From NCBI RefSeq assembly GCF_023091745.1, contig NC_068912.1, positions 69,365,067 through 69,429,066 of the forward strand: DNA of 64,000 nt. Reading direction: 5' to 3'. A model generated the notes under the pieces. The model did no database searches and was not told the origin of the DNA. It saw nothing but the letters and a program-made list of their open reading frames with translations. The translations under genes were made by a program, and so were the position numbers. Shown one piece after another: positions 22,095 through 33,289 of the stretch; the stretch's first letter is position 1; every line of letters starts with the position of its first letter. Source of the DNA: Budorcas taxicolor (taxonomy: Eukaryota > Chordata > Mammalia > Artiodactyla > Bovidae).

Positions 22095-22420
22095 AGAAGT
22101 ATTCCACTGACAGCTGGGTGAGACATATTGCCATTGGACAAAGTCTAAAAGGCCTACTGCCTTCCAGAGGAAAAGATCTTATTAAAAAGGAAGGTAATTT
22201 ACAAAAGTATGGGAAGCACATGAGAAAAAAATAAGGCTAGGACGAAGAGAAAGCTTATAAAATAAGATGTTAATTATGTGCTAGAATCAGAGAAGCTGAG
22301 TACAATGGAGAAAGTCATCTGTAAAATGATTGTCTTTTGAAAGGAAATATAGAGATATTTCCAAATCAATGCAGAGAGGGCAATGAAACATCTGTGTGTG
22401 ATTCGATTTTAATTGGGGCA
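22095..22420. other. No feature recognised
   Basis: About 325 bp with no recognisable element. Confidence 0.4.
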
Positions 22421-22433
22421 TATATATATATAT
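22421..22433. repeat. (TA)n microsatellite, left part
   Basis: Short TA run immediately left of the Bov-A2 insertion. The matching and longer run lies on its right side. Confidence 0.85.
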
Positions 22434-22705
22434 GCTGCTGCTGCTAAGTCGCCTCAGTCGTGTCCAACTCTATGCAACCCCATAGATGGCAGCCCATGAG
22501 GCTCCCCCATCCCTGGGATTCTCCAGGCAAGAACACTGGAGTGGGTTGCCATTTCCTTCTCCAATGCATGAAAGTGAAAAGTGAAAGTGAAGTCGCTCAG
22601 TCGTGTCCGACTCCTAGCAACCCCATGGACTGCGGCCCACCAGACTCCTTTGTCCATGGGATTTTCCAGGCAAGAGCACTGGAGTGGGGTGCCATTGCCT
22701 TCTCC
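22434..22705 (-). mobile_element. Bov-A2 SINE, full-length dimer
   Basis: Opens GCTGCTGCTGCTAAGTCGCC (inverted tail) and ends TGCCATTGCCTTCTCC (inverted 5' end). Both Bov-A monomers are present, joined by the GAAAGTGAAAAGTGAAAGTG linker. It is inserted inside a TA microsatellite. Confidence 0.95.
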
Positions 22706-22706
22706 G

Positions 22707-22753
<47 letters not shown>
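22706..22753. repeat. (TA)n microsatellite, right part
   Basis: About 48 bp of nearly pure AT dinucleotides. Confidence 0.95.
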
Positions 22754-22755
<2 letters not shown>

Positions 22756-22973
22756 CCTTTTGAGGAAAGAACAGCACAGAACAAGCCCCCATACTCAATA
22801 AATAAGAAAACCCCTTTCTCCTTTCTACCTCACCCAAAACTGTCTTATACAGTTTAAATCCTTGACATCAGTTTAGGAATTTTGCTTTGGAAATCAACCA
22901 GTGAGACTGAATTTTATCTTCAGACATTATCTTTTCCTTTTGGAAAGCTACAAATATCTTATGAGGTGTTTTA

Positions 22974-23212
22974 ATTTTTTAATATTCTTTTTTAAAAATT
23001 TAATTTTTAAAAATTGAAATGTAGTTTATTTACATTTGTGTTAATTTCTGCTGTACAGCAGTGTGATTCAGTTATGCAAATATGCATATCTATCTATATA
23101 TTTTAAAATATTATTTTCCATTGTGGTTTATCACAGGATATTGAATATAGTTCTCTGTGCTATACAGTAGAACCTTATTTATTCATTTTTAACCATCATT
23201 ATTTAAAATAGT
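22974..23212 (-). mobile_element. L1 3' UTR fragment
   Basis: Antisense artiodactyl L1 3' end: CTGTACAGCAGTGTGATTCA, then ATATTGAATATAGTTCTCTG, then TGCTATACAGTAGAACCTTA. Confidence 0.85.
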
Positions 23213-23227
23213 TTTATCCGGTTCTTT

Positions 23228-23346
23228 TGGAGAAGGGAATGGAAACCCACTCCAGGATTCTTGCCTGAAGAATCCTATGGACAGAGCAGCCTGGTAAGCT
23301 ACAGTTCATAGGGTTGCAAAGAGTCGGGCATGACTGAGTGACTAAC
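23228..23346 (+). mobile_element. Bov-A monomer (headless Bov-tA)
   Basis: GGAGAAGGGAATGGAAACCC to ATGACTGAGTGACTAACATG with no tRNA-like head. TCCGGTTCTT on the left and TCCAGTTCTT on the right (9 of 10 identical) look like the TSD. Confidence 0.88.
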
Positions 23347-23356
23347 ATGCATGCAT

Positions 23357-24907
23357 CCAGTTCTTGGCTCTTGAATGTCCATAATGAAGGTTTTGAAAGA
23401 TTATGCAAAATATTACTCCCTTTGGAGCTTCCATGTAGGCCCTGGAGATGTTGGGAAATGCTTGTAATTTTCATGCAGAAAAAACAACACCCAGCAGAAT
23501 TGGCTAGACTGTAATTCAATCAAGGAGTTCTCGTGGCATTCTTAACCTGGAAAGTACAGTTTGAATGCTTTATGAATAATACCATATTGCCAACACTGAA
23601 TTACAGATAGTATTTTTACTTGAGGACTAGCAATACTAGGAACATAAAACAATTTTATAGCCAGTTGCCTCTGAGGTTGAGGGAGATGATGATTTATCAC
23701 ACCAGAGGTCTTTAGGGCATGACACAAAGAAAGATTATAATGTGTGTAGGGTAATGTGTGTGGGAATGAAGGCTTGCCACTTGTTAGTCTGTGAGGAGAA
23801 GGATTTGAATATAGAGGACACAGTGGTCTGCTAAGCATTACAGAACTTGTAATCCTGAGGACAGGATTGTAATGCTTTTGAGGACACCCAGGTTGCCAGG
23901 GACACGAAACCTGGTCCTCACACATACCACATTTATACTTTAATCGGAAAAATACTATTGAGACTAACCTTCCTGCAAGGGAATATTATCTAAACAGAAC
24001 ACTGTCATTTTGACAGTTAGATGAAAAATTTATATTTTATGAGCCTGGAAAGAAGTGAATTGAATGTTATCATAAGATAACACATGGTCTGGGGGCACTC
24101 TGGGGTGCTGCTATCTCTCATCCCAGCACAAGCTCAGAAACTCTTAGCCCGCTTGATAATTGTCAAAGTTATTTTAATTTGAGCCATAACCAATTATTTA
24201 TGTAAAAATATACTGTAAAGACGATAGCTGGAGAGCAAGAACATGAAAATGTATTTTTTTCAGACTTGTTGAGATTAATGAACCCTCAAAAATGTTATTA
24301 GCTTTGCAGAATGAGTACCAAGTCTAAACAGCTCTGCATTTAAAAATGCCTTGGCTTTCTTCTCAGAGGAGTGAATGAAGTTGATTCTCGTGACTGGGAC
24401 AGAAATGTGCGTACACAGGTGCTCTGCACACTTCTCCCTGCATGATCCACCCTTAATTTTGCCACAATGACTTTTTATTCTAGTTTTGCTCCTTTGTCTT
24501 GAGAGGTCTGTTCTCAGTGGCATAGAAATAGGAAGAATAAATGCCCAGTGGCTCATTATTCAGTATCCTTTGGCATCATGTTGTTTCACTGTTTTTTTTT
24601 TTAAACTCACGGATAGTTGCTCTTCAAGTTATCCCAAAGAGCAAGAGCCTTACTAGATTAGGGTGTTTAATCGCTCCCATTCCTGCCTTGTGGGGATGTG
24701 AAGAACCTGGGAGGACTTTCCAGGACACACTACGAAAGAGATTCGGAGCTGGAAACCAAATAATGAAACGGCATTATAAATACAAATCAGGGAGGAAAAG
24801 GTTTAGTGGTTACTTGGCTATGGTTCTTAAGACTGTGAAGAATTTATGGGTGGGGATACCAACCAGCTTATTTGGATCTTTTCTGAGCATAGAGAAAGAG
24901 TAAATGG
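23357..24907. other. No feature recognised
   Basis: About 1.55 kb. The frames 23542-23925 on the minus strand (127 codons) and 24541-24903 on the plus strand (120 codons) show no recognisable domain, low-complexity core or conserved motif. I treat both as chance frames. Confidence 0.4.
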
Positions 24908-25126
24908 GCTTCCCTGGTGGCTCAGACAGTAAAGGGTCTGCTTGCTGTGCAGTAGACTGGGTTCAGGCTCTGGGCTGAGAAGATCCCCTGGAGAAGAGAA
25001 TGGCTGCCCACTCCAGTATTCTTGCCTGAAGAATTCCATGGACAGAGGAGCCTGGTGGGTTGTAGTCCGTGGGGTCACAAAGAGTCAGACATGACTAAGT
25101 GACTAACACTTTCACTTTTTGCTTTC
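24908..25126 (+). mobile_element. Bov-tA SINE with TSD
   Basis: Head GCTTCCCTGGTGGCTCAGAC, body, and end ACTAAGTGACTAACACTTTC. AAATGG at 24902-24907 and 25127-25132 is a short likely TSD. Confidence 0.94.
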
Positions 25127-25960
25127 AAATGGACTTAAGCAATGACTTGAAGGGTTGAATAACTGAGCTGAGTAAAAGCTGCCAGTCTCAGACAGCAGAA
25201 GAAAAGTAATAAGACATAGAAGTTACTAGAATGCCAGAGAGGAAATACTTTGAATAAATTAGAAAAGAAACCAAACCAAACAAACAGAGAAACAGTATCT
25301 GAAAGAGAGGCATTACTATCTTTATATCCTCTCAGATAGAGAATGATTGCTTAATCGAGGGACTGTGCTCTCCTTTCCATTCCTGGGAGTCAAAGGATTT
25401 GGTTAGGAAGATTTTGAGAGCTGCCTATGCTGGTATTCTCTCCCTCCCTTTTGCCCTTGATTTCATGGGTGTGTGTGTGCGTGCGCATGTATTAGATGCA
25501 GAGGGGTACTTGAAACAACATTCTCTGTTGAAAGGAAGGCCTCAAATAGAACCACAGTCCACCTTGCAGAAAGATTTGTATCCTGGAGATTCCCTTTAAG
25601 GCAGGGATTCAAGCAGTGATGAGAAAGATTTGCCCTGTAATGAAATGTTACAAGCCATTAATTTTATGAAACTGCAAAGAAACCCCAGCCAGATCATAAA
25701 AAAGGAAAAAAAAAAAAAAAGATCTAGAAATCACTGAGAAAATACTAGCTTTCCAGTTTCAGGGAATGAATTTGACAGGGCCTTTCCCCCTTTTTTTCAC
25801 TGTATTTGAAGCTATGATGCATTGTATTTGAAGCTATGGTTTTTGCTGTTTTCCCTGAAGCCCTTGTTGTATGCTTTAGTTCTAGGGTTTTCAGGGAATT
25901 AGGGAGCTAGAAAACCCCAAAAGGTAGAAGATCAAAGCAAAAGCAGTCACTCAAAAGCTC
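25127..25960. other. No family recognised; A run and short tandem duplication
   Basis: About 830 bp. It contains a poly-A run at about 25707-25720 and a 22-bp-period duplication at about 25800-25840, in which TGTATTTGAAGCTATG occurs twice. Confidence 0.5.
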
Positions 25961-25964
25961 TCCG

Positions 25965-26410
25965 TGGCTGTGAAGATCAAGTTCACACTCCTTAGTTTAC
26001 AAGAGGCCGTAGGTTCCTGTACCTTACTCACTGTCCAGCCCCATTTCTCCACCTGGCTTCCTTACTTCTCTCGGCTCTTTGACATGCCATGCTTCTCCCA
26101 CCCCAGTCTTGGAACGTTGTTTCCTCTCCTTCAAACTCCTTTCATAGGCTAACACTTACCCATGGAATAGGTTTAGTTTGAACTTTACTTTTTCCAGAAG
26201 GCTGAACCCAACTACACACCCTCCCCAACATGGTCTGGGTGACGGCCCCACCTATGTGTTTCCACCGTACCTCCTGTATTTACACAGTCATAACACTGTA
26301 TAATAATTTAGATGCTGACTTGGCTGTAGTCATCCACACTAGGCTATAAATTCTATTTTATGTTCCAGAAGAGTTCCTATAACATAAACTAGCTTTTGTG
26401 GAAGAATTAC
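25965..26410 (+). mobile_element. L2 LINE 3' region
   Basis: In order: CTCCTTAGTTTACAAGAGGC, CTTTGACATGCCATGCTTCT, GAACGTTGTTTCCTCTCCTT, CAGAAGGCTGAACCCAACTA, CAGTCATAACACTGTATAAT, CACTAGGCTATAAATTC. These match the order of L2 3' landmarks (catgccatgctctct, aagccttccctgac, cactgtattgtaat, tagactgtaagctcc). Confidence 0.6.
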
Positions 26411-27188
26411 ATTAAACTTGGCCTAACTTTGGCTGTGGTAGTGGGTGAGGAACATTTATAAGGAGGCAAAACTATACATCATTTACTTTCTCTTATGTGT
26501 CCATTCTTTATTGTCTTTGGGGTATTAAAAAAGAAAAACTGTTGATGTAAAGTATGGTCCTGGGGTTTTTGAAAAATGAAGCTTTTAGTTTCATGTGTGG
26601 ACCTCATTCAATTCTTTTTAGAAGTCTTGTCCTAAGGATTGATTTGAAAGCTTGGTTATTATCAAAAGCTTTTAGCTTTCCAGGATCATTCCTTAAGTAC
26701 TCTTGTAGAAACATCTGAACTGTGGGAATTCCTTCAACATGATGTGAAATGAATGGTGGTGAAAAATACCTGCCTCTAAAGAAAATTTTTGATGCTTAGG
26801 AAATATTCAAGTCATCGTTGAAGGCCCCCTTCCTTTGAACTGTGGTGTTTCCCTGTGAGAGGCCGGATATGCTGACTAGTTTTTATTTGTCTTATAACCA
26901 GGACATTTTACCCCAATGGCATAGTATTTCTATTCCGTTATACTCCATAACATTTATTAATGTTTTTTCACCAAGTTACACACATATTTGTTTTAGTATA
27001 TCACAAAAAGAAAATGAAAAAGAAATCATTATGTTTTCAGCTGGGAATGGTAGTAAAATCTACTGCTGAATTACGTAAATGGTATTATTGTCTTAAATGC
27101 CACATGGTATTACAGCATAAGGCTCATTATATTGCAGTATACCTTACATAAGTATTTTTATCACTCTGTCATCCATCACTCATTCTTC
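26411..27188. other. No feature recognised
   Basis: About 780 bp of AT-rich sequence. Confidence 0.4.
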
Positions 27189-27668
27189 AGCTGTGTGGTC
27201 CAAGATGGAAGCCCCTAGCCACATGGGCTGTGGAGAAGGAAATGGCAACCCACTCCAGTATTCTTGCCTAGAGAATCCTGTGGACAACGGAGCCTGGAGG
27301 GCTGCTGTCCATAGGGTCTCCTAAAGTTGGACATGACTGAAGTGACTTAGCAGCAGCAGCAGCAGCAGCCACATGGGCTGAGCACTTCAAATGTGGCAAA
27401 TATGAGCAAATATAAATGTAAAACGTAGGGTTAATAAAAGGTTTAGTTAAAAAAAAAAAGAGTTTAAAACATTTCATTAGTAATTATCATATTGACTACA
27501 ATATTTGGGATGATGATGATATTTGGGATATACTGGGTTAAATAAAAGATATTACTAAAATCAATTTCATGTATTTCTTTTTACTTTTTAATGCAGTTAC
27601 TAGAAGACTTAAAATTACATGAGTTGTATGTGTGCTTTGCGTTACATTTATTTTGGACAGAGCTGGTC
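27189..27668 (+). mobile_element. hAT-like DNA transposon remnant, split by Bov-A2
   Basis: The left end CAGCTGTGTGGTCCAAGATG and right end TTTTGGACAGAGCTGG are diverged inverted termini of the type cagcgctgtccaat / attggacagcgctg. The interior CCACATGGGCTGAGCACTTC and AATGTGGCAAATATGAG, and GATATACTGGGTTAAATAAA, follow a common mammalian non-autonomous element whose name I cannot confirm. The Bov-A2 at 27231-27366 splits it. Confidence 0.55.
27231..27366 (+). mobile_element. Bov-A2 SINE, second monomer only, with TSD
   Basis: TGGAGAAGGAAATGGCAACC to GAAGTGACTTAGCAGCAGC with the (AGC)n tail. The 14-bp TSD AGCCACATGGGCTG lies at 27217-27230 and 27367-27380. The insertion is inside an older hAT-like element. 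Confidence 0.95.
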
Positions 27669-28084
27669 TATATAGTGTTTAAATAATGAAGGCTTTCTCT
27701 TTTTTTTTGCTGGAAAAGGATATATATAGTCTCTGTAGCAAGTAATACTTGGTGACTGGTTGACTTGCAGCAATGGGATCCCCCAAAAGCAATTAAGTAT
27801 ACCTAATGGCTTGGGATAAACTACTCATAATAATATTATTAATAATAACTACTCTAGTGAATTAATAATATTATTCACCTTTTTGGATTTTTAAAGGATT
27901 CAATAAAATAATATGTGTGAAGAAAGTGACCTAAAAATAGTATTGTCTCATGGCCAGAAGGGTGAAAACTATCAGAGATGAAATCTATTACAGAACAATT
28001 TTAAAACTGTTTTCAAACATGATATATAAGTAGTGATGTACTCTACTATCTGTAGATTCAATTAAAACATCAGAGAATGGACAT
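27669..28084. other. No feature recognised
   Basis: About 415 bp of AT-rich sequence. Confidence 0.4.
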
Positions 28085-28270
28085 TTTTTAGTTGATGTGA
28101 AGATTTCTTATACCAGCATCATTTTTCATGTATAACTGTGTTTCTGAATGGTGCATGATATTTTATTTAATCCATATATCAGCCTTTACGTAATCATTCC
28201 CTTATTCTTAGAGACTGGGTTGCTTCTAGTTTTTTGCTCTGTTGTGGTGATAAATACCCGTCAAACTTCC
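28085..28270 (-). mobile_element. Old L1M-type fragment
   Basis: ATTTTATTTAATCCATATAT, then GAGACTGGGTTGCTTCTAGT. This resembles antisense L1M 3' sequence (ttatttaaccagtcccc ... gggttgtttccag). Very diverged. Confidence 0.4.
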
Positions 28271-29454
28271 CATATTTTGGATAATTTTCCAAGGATGTCA
28301 GACTGATTTTAAAGGATATAATGAAATATGTAGGGATTGAAACCCCAATTTAAATTCCTAGCCGATACTGAACAAGTTATTCAACTAGGAGAGAGTTGAA
28401 TGTAAGTTCTTTCTTTACCAGTCTTGCATTTCTAGAGTAAGAAATTGAAATGGGGCAAATATTTACTAAATGTTAACAGGAGGTTATTCCTATTTTGATA
28501 AAAGGCAATAAGAAAAATGATAATAAAATAAACAGATTTTGGACATTTCAGTTTCCACATTGAGACCTTGCTTTAACTGAAACCTTGAATGCAGAGTTTT
28601 AGCCCCATTGAACAATTTTGTCTAAAGCAGTCAAAGGATTCAGAGTGCCCTGCAACTTCATAAAGGCTCAGATAATTGACCAATATCACATGTGAATTAG
28701 CTTAAATTTGCACATTGGGTTTGGGAAGAGACTATTATTTGTATTTCAGACCTTTCATTTAAAAAAAAAAAATAAAGTCTTGGAAGAAAGGTTTCATTTT
28801 GCCCATGACTGTGTGTTTGTAAAAGTTTTATTTTCAGAGCAGATGTTTAAAGCCCCAAAAGCTGCGATTACATTTTGTGAATATATTTATTGTCTTAATC
28901 ACACAGAGCTTCTGTTAATGGTAGTAGGTTAGAAATTGCAACTCATTCCAAATAAAGTTGGGCGGAAATAGGAAGGCAACTCCAAATTAAGGCAGAGCAT
29001 TTTAATAATGATCTCTTTTAAAATACGGCTTCTCATTATCATAACATTACAAACCCTGCTTGTAGCTAGAGTTCCAGAGTTCAAGAGCAAATGTTTAGAG
29101 CTGCTGCTGCAGTACTCATTCAAATGGAGAGAGCAGTGCAGAGAATGTGTATTCAGTGAGACTGATTTGTATAGTTTATGTTCTATGCATATAGAGTTGT
29201 TAATTTTAATATAGTTGCCCTTATTCTCAAGAATACTTGCTACCCATACAATCCAGTTATAAAAGCAACTCTTCTCAAAATTATTTGCTACTTATATTAC
29301 TTGGGTCTAGAAGCAATGCTTGAGGACTGCTTGTGTATAAGAATGTTTTAAAGCTACTGTGATATTAGTTGAACATTTCAAAGGTTCTAGGCCTTAAAGA
29401 CCATGACTGTTGCTCCTGCATTTTGCACTGAAAATAACTGCAGAATGCAGGGTC
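28271..29454. other. No feature recognised
   Basis: About 1.2 kb of AT-rich sequence. Overlapping 64-68 codon frames on both strands near 28929-29214 have no domain. Confidence 0.4.
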
Positions 29455-29540
29455 TTTCACAGCAATGAAAGACCTCATGGGCTGCAACTAAGACCCAATG
29501 CAACCAAATAAATAAATATTTTTTAAAAAAGAAAATAAAT
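29455..29540 (+). mobile_element. CHR-type SINE 3' end
   Basis: GGGCTGCAACTAAGACCCAA, then TGCAACCAAATAAATAAATA, then an A-rich tail. This is the 3' end of the artiodactyl CHR (tRNA-Glu-derived) SINE family. The 5' part is missing. Confidence 0.75.
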
Positions 29541-29579
29541 GGAATACCTTTTCATTAATACTGTTGTTATTGTTACTCT

Positions 29580-30145
29580 GTGTCTTCATTTCTTCTTTGC
29601 CAATAGACTCATGTGCACCATTTTTCTAGATTCCACATATATGCCTTTAGTCTTTGAATTCTCAATGCTCAGTGTATGGTAGGTGCTAAATAAATTTTGT
29701 TGAATTGAATCAAAGGATATGGTTCCTGATTCCTCTCCAACTTCATTTCCTGCCATTTTCATCCCACTCTGTTGTTCACCCTCACTGGACTTGGAGTTCT
29801 TTGAATATTCCGTGGTCTAGTCTTTGTGCTGTTTATAGGAATGTTGCTGTTCCATTGCTGGGAATACTTTCCCTCCTGCTTCCATGTGTGGTTTGTAACT
29901 ATTGGTCTGACCATTTGATTTAGACATCTCTACGAAGCCCCCATTCCATTTCCTTGGTATTCCCATTTTATGACAGATTTAGAAAGTCTACTTTGTTTTC
30001 TTAAAACATCCTCTGCTATCACAGCACTGTTTGTGCTGATTGTCATTTTGAGTTTACTTGTCTTTCTCACCCACGGGACTGGGACCTCTGGTTTAGATCA
30101 GTGTGCCTAGCATTTAGTAAGCTCTTAATAAAGCTTTCTTCAAAA
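29580..30145 (+). mobile_element. L2 LINE 3' regions, two consecutive tails
   Basis: The first tail ends near 29705 (GTATGGTAGGTGCTAAATAA). A second, longer L2 3' region follows, with TGCTGGGAATACTTTCCCTC, CTATCACAGCACTGTTTGTG and CATTTAGTAAGCTCTTAATA in the L2 order. Confidence 0.5.
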
Positions 30146-30531
30146 ACATTTTTTCCTTCTTGATTAAAAGGAGAAGGGAGAAATAGCATTTTGAAACCTA
30201 ATATGTGCCTGTCAGTATGCCAGGTGTTTATCTGCACAGTTTTTGGTGAAACGCAGTTGGAGGCAAGAACCTTAGCAAATAGACAGCATTTGCAGTTCTG
30301 TTTCCCTATGTGTGCTAAGAAAGCCAGTTTCTCTCATTAGAAAATGTGTGGGCCTAATGGTGAAGCGACATAATTAGTTTATTTTGTAATATCCTGTGCT
30401 TTATTGGGGGGAAATCTACTTTAATAGACTGTAAGGTGCTTCCTAAACTGGGACAAGCACTCTCCTGGGGTATGAAACCATGGAATAAGCAGACATATCT
30501 TCCACATGTTAACATTTACTCATAACTACAA
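30146..30531. other. No feature recognised
   Basis: About 385 bp with no recognisable element. Confidence 0.4.
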
Positions 30532-30539
30532 ACACTTCT

Positions 30540-30586
30540 CAGAACCGCACATGACTGAAGTGACTTAAGCACGCATGCATGCACAG
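30540..30586 (+). mobile_element. Minimal Bov-A 3' end insertion with TSD
   Basis: Only about 47 bp: CACATGACTGAAGTGACTTA, then CACGCATGCATGCAC. ACACTTCT lies at 30532-30539 and 30587-30594, consistent with an extremely 5'-truncated SINE insertion. Confidence 0.7.
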
Positions 30587-30660
30587 ACACTTCTACTTAA
30601 AGATAGTGGAGTAAGATCATTTCAATGCTACTTTCCTCCCTGAAACTCCTAAAAACAAAA

Positions 30661-30922
30661 TGCTGCTGCTACTGCTGCTAAGTCGCTTCCGTCGTGTCCG
30701 ACTCTGTGCGACCCCATAGACAGCAGCCCACCAGGCTCCCCCATCCCTGGGATTCTCTAGGCAAGAACACTGGAGTGGGTTGCCATTTCCTTCTCCAATG
30801 CATGAAAGTGCAAAGTGAAAGTGAAGTCGCTCAGTCGTGTCAGACTCTTAGCGACCCCATGGACTGCAGCCTACCAGGCTCCTCCCTCCATGGGATTTTC
30901 CAGGCAAGAGTACTGGAGTGGG
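30661..30922 (-). mobile_element. Bov-A2 SINE, nearly full length
   Basis: Opens TGCTGCTGCTACTGCTGCTA. Both monomers are present with the GAAAGTGCAAAGTGAAAGTG linker. It ends at GAGTACTGGAGTGGGT, about 15 bp short of the element's 5' end. Confidence 0.95.
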
Positions 30923-31464
30923 TACCTCTCCCCTAAATCCTCAAAGAATCAAAGTCAGGGAAGAAGATACTATGTTCAAGTGAAAAAAAGAAAGATAAAC
31001 AATTATGAAGAATAGCAGCCCAATATAGTGAAATTTAGATGAAATAAGAGAAAAACACGGTCAAATCTGTAGGACTTTAGAGCTCCTGTTAATAATTCCT
31101 AAGAACAATGGGCAGGAATTGAAAGATTGTCAGCATTATGACATGACTAAATTTGTGTTTTTAAATGATCCCTTTGACTGTAATGAAGACAACTGATTTG
31201 GGAGCAAAGGCTAGTGTGAATACAGGGAGACCAGTTAAGAGGCTTTTGTAGTAAAACAGATGATGTAGTAAAAGAGGTGATGATGTCTCAGACAAGGGCT
31301 GTGACACAAAAGATGGATGGAAATGGGTGTTTTTGTGAAATAATATACAGGAGACAGACAAGACTTAATTTGGTGATAGATTTGCATTTTGGAATGTGCG
31401 TGTCAGATACTCATTGTTTCCTATATCCATTTCCCTTTCACTCCTTCCAGAAAGGGTGCCACCT
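30923..31464. other. No feature recognised
   Basis: About 540 bp with no recognisable element. Confidence 0.4.
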
Positions 31465-31880
31465 ACCCTACCCCGAGTTTTAGCTGTAGACATGATTATC
31501 CAGCTGGAGTCTCTCAGCAGTCTCCTGTTCATTGAAATGTGGCCACAGACTAAATTTGGGCCAACAACCAGGTCCCTTCCTAAAAGTCAAGGACTACTTG
31601 CCCTGCACTCTAAGCCGCTTTCATCGGCTGGAACACGGACTGGTGCTAGTGATCCAGTTTCCATCCGTGGTGGCTTGAGCATCAGCTTAAGGGCTGGGAG
31701 AAGAAGAAGGTAGAAGAAACTTCAGTTCTTGAATGACCTTGTGAAGCTGAGCCTCCCCATTGGCTTTATTCTACTCACTTTTGCATTTTTATACATTATA
31801 AAGATCATTTCCTGTCTTGGTTGAGCCACAGTATTTTGGGATGGATTTGTTTCAGTAATTTAGCTTAATAATTCCACGTG
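31465..31880 (+). repeat. Old mammalian interspersed repeat, class unassigned
   Basis: CATGATTATCCAGCTGGAGT, GAAATGTGGCCACAGACTAA, CTGGAACACGGACTGG, TCTTGAATGACCTTGTGAAG and GGTTGAGCCACAGTATTTTG follow a common mammalian repeat ending in gtttaagccactgtattttgg. I cannot name the family. The 105-codon frame at 31396-31713 overlaps it and is not a gene. Confidence 0.5.
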
Positions 31881-33289
31881 GACAGAGGGGACTGAATTGG
31901 ATGAATGATGATGTCATTCACTGAGATGAGAAAGGTTTATTATATCTTTCAGCTTTGAATAATTTATATATATGATTAAATATTATTTTTATATATTTAC
32001 TTGAATAAATGATAAAAATGTTTCAAAAGCATATATACCTCTCCCTGAATTACCACAAATTTATTCTTTTTTATGAGATTAAACTTTGCCAATATAATGT
32101 TATCAAAATGTGCTATCACCCAGATCATGCTTCTGAAACCATTAAGGTATACTGAAAAGCAAAACTGACTTCCTGAATCCTTGGTCTATTTATTTTGATA
32201 GACTTGACCTGACTTATCCATCTAGTTAGACAACAAACAGGCAAGAAACATTTCAATAAAGAGGAGGAGAGAAAATGAGGTTAATTCAGAATGAATTTAT
32301 TTTTTAGTTTACCTATGAGGGTCTCTAGAAATCATCACTTTAATTTTTAGGAAGGGTTTCTATTTTTTGCCCTTGATAATCCACTTAATTTGTTTGGAAT
32401 ATAAAGTATGCTCAGTATTTAGAAACCATCCTCTTTCCTTTTGAAAACCAGGGCAGCCACACTCATGCAAATTTTAGCATCTCTTTAGCATTTTCTATAG
32501 TGGCTCATAGATTACTAAAAAATATTTCTGTCAAAATGTTTCCTATATTATTTATCCAGAGACACAATCATTACCAAAGTAATAACTGCTAGAACTAAGT
32601 AAAAAGTGGTTTATTATTATGAGAATTATTCCTACCTTACAAAATCTATATTAAACTCATTTGGAATTTTATGAACTTTTCCTATAAGCTCAAAGAGATA
32701 GACATCAATGAAGGATATTAATAGTTTTTTTAATAGTCTTTATAAAAAATGAATATTTTACAGCTCCTGTTTCAACAATTCCACTTCTTCATGCTAATCC
32801 ATAGAGAATTCTTTGGAAGTATGAGGGCAGCTGTTCCTACTTAACGGATGAAGCAATGGAATTATTAAGTAACAGAAGACTTTGTCAGTTTATATACTAA
32901 TCAGGAACTAAATAAAGATTCTGAATGTTTTCATTTCTGGTCTAGGGTACCTTTCACAGAACTATGCCTTCTTATGGTAAATGCAAGTTCATTATCAAAT
33001 AGGGTGGTACTATAATCTATTTGATGATGGTGATGAATGAACTAATTGTATCTAAACAGTGATTTCTGTAGGTAATTTGCTTCCAGATCTTTCAGTGAGT
33101 GTTATTTCACACATTAGAAAGTAAATTTAAGAAATGATTATTCTTCTACAAGGAAGGAAGCTGACCTTAGAGTATAGAGCAATCCATAAATCCATAAACT
33201 TGATGCAAACAAAATTACTTAAGCTAGATTTGCCAGTTAGAAAGAGAGAATTTAGTTGTGACTTCTAAGCTATATGAAATAAGTTTGAA
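31881..33289. other. No feature recognised
   Basis: About 1.4 kb of strongly AT-rich sequence. Confidence 0.4.

Noticed and set aside
23542..23925. 127-codon minus-strand frame in otherwise unique sequence
   Set aside because: No motif, no splice or start context that I can support. The single long frame could be chance.
31396..31713. 105-codon plus-strand frame
   Set aside because: It overlaps an old interspersed repeat and has no recognisable domain.
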